Positions 9,371 through 15,318 of a stretch of DNA of 15,318 bases are shown one piece after another (the first letter of the stretch is position 1; every line of letters starts with the position of its first letter). The stretch comes from Diplocarpon mali (lineage: Eukaryota; Ascomycota; Leotiomycetes; Helotiales; Drepanopezizaceae). The notes under the pieces were generated by a model. It worked only from the letters and a program-made list of their open reading frames with translations, searched no databases and was not told the origin of the DNA. Where the stretch lies: the NCBI GenBank assembly GCA_024741835.1, contig JAENRP010000473.1:3227-18544 (forward strand), in the 5' to 3' direction. Both the position numbers and the translations under genes were made by a program.

Positions 9371-9919
9371 TAGCTTAGCGTTTGTTAGTAGGTTGTATTC
9401 TACCTCTTAAGTGCTATTATTAATATAAGCCTATACCTTGCGGTAGATAGGTGGCAGCTATAGGGAAGCGTTCATCTTATTTATAGCTTTAATATATATG
9501 CGAGGAATCTTATCGTCGATTTCGGCCTTGCTAATATTATAGAACGCATGCGCTAGTTCGTCGACTAATAGTAGGGCGAATATCGCAGATGCTGCCTTTA
9601 AGTCCTTCTTCTTTTATAATAGCTTAGATATACGACCTAACTGTATGATTACTATTTTTACTAGCGTATACCGCGTTATTAAGGGCTGGTTAGATATCGC
9701 GCGCGGTATATAACTAGGATCGCTAAGTGGCAATAGCTATAAGTTGGTGTCTCTATTTGTACTAGCTAATGTGTCGATTAAAGGGAACGATAGCAGGGTT
9801 TATTCTTAAGGGGTGTTTAGAGTTGCTATATCCCTTATAAGCGCTTAAGCCTTAATTGGGCGACTATCGCTAAGTTTAAATATAGGTTTAGCTAGAAGAA
9901 TATCATTTTCTACTAGTAG

Positions 9920-10860
9920 CTAGAAGGACGGTATTGCATAAGCAATTAAGAATAGTTGAAATCGGATATTGCGCGATTCGAGGATAATATAGCGCAAAGG
10001 TATATAGACGTAAGATATCTTAGTATTGCGTCTGTATTTGATAAAAATACCCTCTTCTGCGCGATATAGTAGCTTAGAGCCTGCGGCCCGAGCTTTAGTA
10101 GGAATATACATATAGACCTTTGTGCCAAAAGGGTAAAGGTGTTTAATAGACGGTTTTTCGCCGAGTAGAGCTTTATACGGCGTTCGGCCAAGCGTAGAGT
10201 AAGGAGTAATATTTTTTAAGAAATTCGCGGTCTGAACTGCTTTTGCTTATAAGAATAGGAGGTAGTCAGTGTGAATTATTGCGTAGGAGATTTCTATAAT
10301 AGCCCGATTCTATCTTTCTAATATACTATTGAGTTGGTAGTAGTAAGGTGGTACTATATTATATATAATTCCCAATTGTTTAAAATCCTTTGCAGTAGCA
10401 ATATACTCACTATTGTTATCCGTTTTAATTCGCTTAATAAGTATAATATTAGCTAGCGTAATGCATTGGCCAAATTATATATTAATATATATAATAAAGT
10501 TGCGAATTGCTTATAGGGCTTTAGACTTGCGCTTTAAGAATCGAACCTATAAGTGGTAGGTAGCCTAGCATATAAAACTTATAAAGTATCTTGCGCCGCC
10601 TATACTAGCATAGGAGAACTTACTAGATAGATCAAAGTATATAACCTTAAGAGGCTTAGGCGGCTATGTTACTATTAGTATAGATAGTGCGGGTTAACGG
10701 TATATAGATTTAAAGAGTTCGTATATTTCGCAGTAGAAGTCCTTTAGCTAAGGTAGTATATTTGCGCCGTCTTTATATGCTCGTTCTAGCTTTATAACCT
10801 AGAGGTGATTAATAGCGTAGTAAAACTCAGTGTATAATATGAAGTTCCTAGTCGCATATG
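9920..10860 (-). pseudogene. Integrase remnant with catalytic triad codons retained
   Basis: The GAG-pre-integrase and HHCC region lies near 10730-10830 (ERAYKDG, FYCEIYEL; the second Cys of the CxxC appears as Tyr). The core has VIYFDLS with the first Asp at 10631-10633, IKTDNNSEY with the second Asp at 10418-10420, and SILER with the Glu at 10316-10318. A TAG at 10310-10312 and a TAA at 10247-10249 interrupt it; the latter sits where copia proteins have LWxEA. The C-terminal part is well kept: TPYKALLGEKPSIKHLYPFG, then RAEEGIFIKYRRN. This is the clearest family identification in the element. Confidence 0.92.
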
Positions 10861-11149
10861 CTTATTCGGAAGGTGAAAGGCGTTCGTTAAGCTGTATTTG
10901 TATAATGCCGTTTGTATAGCGTACCTAAATTATATTTGTACTATCGCATATAAGGTAGATGTTATTACCTTTGCTATAGAGTTCAAAACCGCGGTAGCGG
11001 ATATAGCTCTATAAAAACAGCCGGGTCTTATACAACTTATTAGAGTAAAGGGTATTAGTTAGCTTAATGATCTTAGTAGACCCGTCCGGCATCCTATAGC
11101 GTAATCTAATAAGTCTAATGCCCTTTATAAGTAGCTTGATTCCTCTAGT

Positions 11150-11240
11150 TATAGTAATAGTACCTGTCTTAAGTGATAGAGATATAAAATCATCTGCGTA
11201 GCTAGTTATATGCCGTAAGGCACTGGTATCAAGCAGCTAG
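11150..11240 (-). pseudogene. Aspartic protease remnant, catalytic motif altered
   Basis: The frame reads LLDTSALRHIT, against the copia protease pattern WxLDSGASxHM. The catalytic Asp is kept at 11228-11230. The Gly of the D-S/T-G motif is Ser (AGT at 11222-11224), explainable by one G-to-A from GGT. The residue just upstream that is normally Trp is a TAG. Confidence 0.75.
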
Positions 11241-11499
11241 TAGGTAGGGTCGTTAGTTATAATAGCTAAGGGCCGTCAGATGGCAGCGTAGGCACTTACT
11301 TCTTTAATATAGGATCTTTTGCTATTTTGGTTAAAGGTTCCTACTAGTGTAACGCGCTCTAGTAATAGACTTATTAGATCAATAGTTGCGCTAGTTATTT
11401 CGCGTATAGTGCGGTAGTATGCAGAAAGAGCGATCACCTTAGTACCGCTATTGTTAGAGTCGCTAGCGGATTTATCGGCGTTACTAGCTAATGCGTTAT

Positions 11500-12409
11500 T
11501 CGCCTTTTAGCGTTTGGCGCCACGTCCCTTAGGATTCGGCGCAGATAACGATAACGCTAGCGTTCTCCTCTGCTACTGCTTCTTATGTTTTCGGAGTTTG
11601 TTGCAGTTAGTGTATATATATCTAACAAAGGTAAGATTGTACTTGCGGTACTATAAACATTCTACCGTTCTTAGCGGTATTGATAGTGCAGTTTATAACT
11701 GTCGTACGCTGCGGGCGGATCGTACAGCGTAGGCGGTAGTAGACGTTTCAATTATAAGGGAGTGCTTATTAGAGATATCTAGGATCTTTAGCTCGATATC
11801 GACGAACTTAATAATATCGCAACTACTTAAGTTATTGATAATATAGTCTATTGTATCTGATAGAGTTGCGAGGAAGAATAAGCCTTTGACCTTGTCGGAT
11901 TCGAAGATAAGCCTTATAGCCTTAGCTACGGATTGTATTAACGCAGTATAGCGTTTGGATATCTGTGTCTAGCATTAGTGAAATTCGTCGAGGTAGGTCC
12001 TTAGGTTATCGCCATCTATATAGCGAAGGTTAGTGAGTGACTGGAATAGCATAATCGAGGTGTTACCTATATCTCGGTCGAAGCGGCTATTAAGATATTT
12101 CTAAGCTTATAGTAAAGTATTATAAGACGCGATAGATATAGTAAGGTCATTATGCACTAATAATAGTAGTATAACTATTGCCTTATTATCATCCGCTTCT
12201 TATATATCGATAAGCGCTTCAACTGCTAGTATGCCTTTACTAGCGACAGTAGCAGGTCTAGGCTTCTTACTGGAAACGATAGGCCAAAGGCTTATATACT
12301 AAAAAGCGACAGTCTAGGCTAGTCGCCATTTTATATAATTATCGCCGCGGGCGGTAAGCTTTAAAAGCGAGTTAGGGTCAAGCTTAAATGAAAACGATAA
12401 GGTAGTTAT
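11500..12409 (-). pseudogene. Gag remnant
   Basis: The frame opens with TTLSFSFKLDPNSLLKL and DNYIKWRLA, like the NYxxWxxxM start of copia Gag, then LWPIV (family LWxxV). A middle section around SRFDRD and LRYIDGDNL resembles the Gag helical domain. A Cys-poor stretch near 11590-11640 (YTNCNKLRKHKKQ) may be a degraded zinc knuckle. Several in-frame stops are present. Confidence 0.75.
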
Positions 12410-12592
12410 ATTAGCTATAGATATCTAGGTTTTACTTCAGATAACGGTACACCTGCCGCTATATATAGGTAACGCTAGCTATACGCAGTAGTAACGCAAG
12501 GCGCGTTATACAACAAAGGTAGTGCAATTAATTAAATAGAAGAGTATATAATAATAGGCAATATTGTATAAGATATAGCGTAGTAATAGCTT

Positions 12593-12605
12593 AGGGCTCA
12601 TAACC
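12593..12605 (-). other. Primer-binding site, initiator tRNA-Met anticodon arm
   Basis: The plus strand reads AGGGCTCATAACC, ending exactly where the 5' LTR begins. This equals the anticodon stem-loop of eukaryotic initiator tRNA-Met as I recall it from yeast, with the CAU anticodon in the middle. Priming by an internal half-tRNA fragment is established for Drosophila copia and yeast Ty5. Its position fixes the inner edge of the LTR at 12606. Confidence 0.85.
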
Positions 12606-12778
12606 TATTGAAGTTCTATTAAAGGAATAGAATTGATTGAATTAAAGAAGAAGAGCTAAGGAGCAACTCTAAAGCTACTTATATAGAAATACGCTAAACC
12701 CAATTAGGATAGGTCAAACCGCAACTCCTTTATATACTAGCAGAGTAGTAACTAGGTATGAGATGGCTCCTTCCAACA
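12606..12778 (-). repeat. 5' LTR (right), 173 bp, with TATA box
   Basis: On the minus strand the LTR starts TGTTGGAAGG and ends TTCAATA. The expected inverted ends TGTTG/CAACA are present except that the terminal CA is TA in both LTRs, itself a CpA-to-TpA change. A TATATAAAG box at 12728-12736 could serve as the core promoter for minus-strand transcription. It is less mutated at its outer edge than the left LTR. Confidence 0.95.
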
Positions 12779-12783
12779 GCTGT
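12779..12783. repeat. Target-site duplication, right copy (GCTGT)
   Basis: An exact copy of 7686-7690. Together with the LTR end it happens to form the palindrome ccaacagctgttgg (12773-12786). Confidence 0.88.
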
Positions 12784-13540
12784 TGGGTGCGATGGATTTC
12801 TCAGAGACCGGAGACATTACGTACCTCCCTACCTACTACCTCCCTACCTCCCTACCTCCCTACCTCCCTACCTCCCTACCTACTACCTCCCTACCTACTA
12901 CCTCTACACAATCGTTCGAGCATGCTCGCGAGCCCGGCCAGGCCAAGGCAGCAGCAGCAGTATATATGCTGTGCCACCGGCGCCCCTCGACTCGACATGT
13001 CAGCATGGCATAGCATCGCAAGCACAGCACGGGGAGCGTAGCACCAGTGACTCCCATCTCCCAAGCACAGTCCCGACCTGCCGACCTACAGTCCGCGTTC
13101 CCATCACAGCCAAAAAAAAAGTCCACGGCTACCAGACCTACCCAGGCCGCTCAGCCTCGCACCACATGCACGGGATTTTCTGAGGAGGAGAATGAGAAGG
13201 GGAAAAAGACAACCGACAAGAGGCAGGCCGAGAGGAGATTCTCAACGAGAGTGGCTGAGGTCAGACACAGACGGGCATGGGCAGGGGGATCAGTTACACC
13301 AGACCCCTTCTGGACACAGAACGGGCATGGGGGCCAAGCACATCCATCTCCACACCCACGTAAAAATACCCCGAGCTAACCTGATGACCGACAGCCATCG
13401 ACCCGTCTGCCTGGCTGTGGCCGGATGACTGCCTGACTAACTCCAAAGATACAAGACAGCAGCAATAGCATGAATGAATGAATGATGGAATCAATCAAGG
13501 GGAAAAGACACCACATCTTGCTCTCCCGCGCGCCCAGGTC
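12784..13540. other. Spacer right of the retrotransposon; no supportable gene
   Basis: It begins with a pyrimidine repeat (12826-12905), then a GCA run (about 12949-12961) and mixed GC-rich sequence. An open plus frame continues to 13183, but its product is dominated by the Pro/Tyr/Leu repeat. Further frames (13047-13379 plus, 13376-13771 minus) have no recognisable domain. A short TGAA run lies near 13470-13484. Confidence 0.4.
12826..12905. repeat. CCTACCTC-type pyrimidine-rich tandem repeat
   Basis: Repeats of tacctccc and tacctac fill about 80 bp directly right of the insertion. The strand is nearly pure C/T with interspersed A. It is a simple-sequence array and explains the Pro/Tyr/Leu-rich translations in this area. 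Confidence 0.85.
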
Positions 13541-14104
13541 ACCATATAAAGTCCCTGCTGCATCCCGATTCATCCAGGCTCCCTCTTGCCCCCTTATCCT
13601 ATTCGTTCTTCTCTCCTCGCTCCCCGCCAAATCCACTCGGCTGTTCACGCCTCGGTTGTTTTGTTGACAGCCGTGCTGCTGCCCTACAGTACATCCATCA
13701 TACGGTCTCCCCCCAGACAAAGACTTGAAGTTACCCTGTCGAGGCCTTGCGACTTCTGACCACGCCTCCATCCATTCCGATCAGTACATCACCCCTTCCC
13801 AACACGCAAGGACACGGCATCTGCTATACATGTCGTCGTCTCCATGTCTCTAGTCCACCGGATCGAACCAAAAGTGCGACTACTATTCGTCCCTGACTTC
13901 GGAGACTGACACCCAGCGAAAGAGCCCTTTGCACGAAGAGCTCCTCCACACTCAGCAGGCTACAACCTTCCAGAGATCCTCCGGGCCACCGCTCGCACCA
14001 GAAAAGAAACATCCCACAGGTAGCAAGACCGACTCCGTCTCGGCACAACCAGCACACCCACAAACAACAGCCCCCGAGGCCATATATAGGTTTCCACCAC
14101 CACG
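13541..14104 (+). promoter_or_regulatory. Probable promoter and leader of the 380-residue gene
   Basis: A TATAAA lies at 13545-13550, followed about 50-80 bp later by a CT-rich stretch (ttcttctctcctcgctcccc). That arrangement is common at fungal transcription starts. It would leave a leader of roughly 450-500 nt, which is long but seen in fungi; an intron in the leader cannot be excluded. A second TATA-like tract (atatata, about 14082-14088) lies too close to the ATG to be a convincing core promoter. Confidence 0.35.
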
Positions 14105-15247
14105 ATGTGTGTCACCAACGCTTACGTCGACCGCTTCCCAGACGGCAAGGAGATTACCTTCCGACAAACCACCTTCTGCCAGTACGGAACACCCGGCCAA
14201 CCCTGCCAGAAGATCTTAACTCTCGAGAACCCTGCCAGAACGATTCAATTCGGCGAGCCGACAACAGAGTACATACTCACCACCCACCAACGCACCTTTC
14301 CCCACACACCACCTCGCTCACCAGGTGGCTCGCGCCACAGAAACTCCGGAGAATACTCCTCGGAAGACGGGCGTCTTCACCGTCGCCAATCCTCCCAACG
14401 GCGTAGCGAACTGCCCCCTCGGCACCCGACACGCACCCACCGAAAAGAACGCATCATCATCGTCGACTCACCCCCAACCCCCAGAACCCCTCCCCAAACA
14501 TTCCGCGCTTTCACTGCGCCGTCCTCGCCCGCTCTCCCGCCGTACATCATCGAGCACGCAACGCCCCACGAACGCGGACGGCCCGTCATCGTTGACGAGC
14601 GGCCCTTGTTCCGACACCCACGCGTCCCATCTAATGGGGCCGTCGTCAGCGAGCGCCCGGCTACGAGTCGCGCGCAGTCCGAGTCTATGAGTAGGAATGA
14701 GGCCCGGGATAGGAGAGCCTCGGTGCAGTGGGAGTCGCCGTCCACATCGCACACGTCGTTCGACTTGCGGGCACGTCGCGAAGCTGAAGCGGCAGCCGAG
14801 GCCGAAACCGCAGCCGCAGCCGAAGAGCTCGAGCGCAGACTACTCGAAGCTGAGCGCGAACAGCGTCGCGAGCAGAGAATCCGCGAGCAGGATGAGGAGA
14901 TCAGACGAAGACCCGCTGTCCCGATCCCGCCGCTGCCGTTGAGGGAGAGGCAGTATCTGCGGCCCGCGGTGGAGCATAGCCAGGCACTGCAGGGCAGGAT
15001 GAGCGGGCTGAAGATTAGAGATGAGAGATTACTTGCGGAGGAGAGGGCGATTTTTGGGGAGAGCGAGATGAGGAGGAGACTGGAAGACAGAGACCGTATC
15101 GCGAGATGGGAGTTGGCGGAGAGGGAGGAGGAGGAGATGAAGCGCAGATTGAGAGAGAGACAGATGCCAAGGAGAAGATTCTCGGTTGGGCCTGGGAATC
15201 GGAGGCGCCGCGTCCTTTATGATAATGGCGTTTATCGTTGGGAATGA
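14105..15247 (+). CDS. Uncharacterised charged protein, Cys-containing N-terminus and coiled-coil-like C-terminus, 380 residues
   Basis: A single uninterrupted frame runs from ATG (A at -3) to TGA. Residues 1-60 form a compact segment with Cys at 2, 25 and 34 (MCVTNAYVDRFPDGKEITFR start; CQYGTPGQPCQ at 25-35). This looks like the conserved part, and I have the impression of similar fungal hypothetical proteins, but cannot name a domain. Residues ~65-220 are low-complexity and disordered (Pro, Ser, Arg, His). Residues ~222-355 are Glu/Arg/Ala-rich with long uninterrupted helical stretches (222-268 and 305-352), probably coiled coil. The C-terminus is very basic (PRRRFSVGPGNRRRRV). No signal peptide or membrane segment is visible, so a cytosolic or nuclear protein is likely. 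The function is unknown. Confidence 0.7.
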   Translation: MCVTNAYVDRFPDGKEITFRQTTFCQYGTPGQPCQKILTLENPARTIQFGEPTTEYILTTHQRTFPHTPPRSPGGSRHRNSGEYSSEDGRLHRRQSSQRRSELPPRHPTRTHRKERIIIVDSPPTPRTPPQTFRAFTAPSSPALPPYIIEHATPHERGRPVIVDERPLFRHPRVPSNGAVVSERPATSRAQSESMSRNEARDRRASVQWESPSTSHTSFDLRARREAEAAAEAETAAAAEELERRLLEAEREQRREQRIREQDEEIRRRPAVPIPPLPLRERQYLRPAVEHSQALQGRMSGLKIRDERLLAEERAIFGESEMRRRLEDRDRIARWELAEREEEEMKRRLRERQMPRRRFSVGPGNRRRRVLYDNGVYRWE

Positions 15248-15318
15248 CTGTCTTTTCGTAGGGAAGATTGACATTGGATTTGCGATACTGGAGCGTAATG
15301 AGATCCATCTCGGTTTTT

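Larger units (their letters stand above)
7943..12409 (-). pseudogene. Copia gag-pol polyprotein pseudogene, one frame of ~1,488 codons
   Basis: Checked landmarks share one frame: the gag start region (12409), the gag KWRLA segment (12328), the protease aspartate (11230), the integrase D, D and E codons, the RT box (8932), the RNase H EYIA segment (8257) and the final stop (7943-7945). There is thus no net frameshift over 4.5 kb, but many TAG and TAA codons interrupt it. Several sit where the family has Trp, as expected from TGG to TAG or TAA; others fit CAA/CAG to stop. The likely initiator at 12407-12409 is ATA, consistent with ATG mutated at its G. A single gag-pol frame is normal for fungal copia elements. 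No functional product is expected. Confidence 0.9.
7691..12778 (-). mobile_element. Ty1/copia LTR retrotransposon, complete but inactivated, 5,088 bp
   Basis: Two 173-bp direct repeats bound the element, which is flanked by the 5-bp duplication GCTGT. The element reads on the minus strand, so the right LTR is the 5' LTR. Beside it lies a primer-binding site complementary to the initiator-tRNA anticodon arm. The order gag, protease, integrase, reverse transcriptase, RNase H (integrase before RT) is diagnostic of Ty1/copia. The interior is strongly AT- and TpA-rich compared with both flanks and full of stop codons, yet I find no net frameshift. That pattern, with transitions dominating, is characteristic of RIP. 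Element boundaries are supported by equal LTR lengths and the matching duplication. It cannot encode its own proteins. Confidence 0.95.

Noticed and set aside
12773..12786. The 14-bp palindrome ccaacagctgttgg as a binding site
   Set aside because: It is formed by the LTR end, the target duplication and two flanking bases, so it is a junction coincidence.
13376..13771. A 131-codon minus-strand frame with a hydrophobic stretch
   Set aside because: It lies across the presumed promoter of the downstream gene and has no recognisable domain.

Overview
The window looks like nuclear DNA of a filamentous ascomycete (Pezizomycotina). The evidence is a gene with one short GT-AG fungal intron, a DUF3431-type membrane protein, GC-rich genes in repeat-rich spacers, and a Ty1/copia retrotransposon whose mutations look like repeat-induced point mutation (RIP: C-to-T, favouring CpA to TpA). 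I cannot name the species.

Layout. Positions 1-885 are GC-rich with no convincing gene and end in short G-rich tandem repeats. Positions 886-1990 are AT-richer relic DNA holding two diverged copies of a ~200-bp unit, each ending in a tetranucleotide run, followed by three perfect 12-14 bp palindromes. Positions 1991-2522 are a 12-bp minisatellite. Positions 2928-4275 (minus) hold a two-exon gene for a 433-residue type II membrane protein of the DUF3431 family. Positions 4276-7690 hold no gene I can support. Positions 7691-12778 are one complete, dead copia element transcribed on the minus strand: 173-bp LTRs, a 5-bp target duplication (GCTGT), a primer-binding site matching the initiator-tRNA anticodon arm, and one gag-pol frame of about 1,488 codons. 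Positions 12784-14104 hold simple repeats and the presumed promoter of the last gene. Positions 14105-15247 (plus) encode a 380-residue charged protein of unknown function with a Cys-containing N-terminus and a Glu/Arg-rich helical C-terminus.

The best-supported story is the retrotransposon. Gag, protease, integrase, reverse transcriptase and RNase H remnants all lie in the same frame at every point I checked, so there is no net frameshift. The damage is base substitution, overwhelmingly of the transition type: the probable start ATG reads ATA, the protease DTG reads DTS, the RT box YVDD reads YINN, and conserved Trp codons read TAG or TAA. The two LTRs differ at 11 of 173 positions, all transitions. 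This is what RIP does to a recently inserted copy. The two host genes show no functional link to each other or to the element. I found no novel multi-gene system; the most unusual non-gene signals are the minisatellite and the duplicated, palindrome-rich block at 886-1724.
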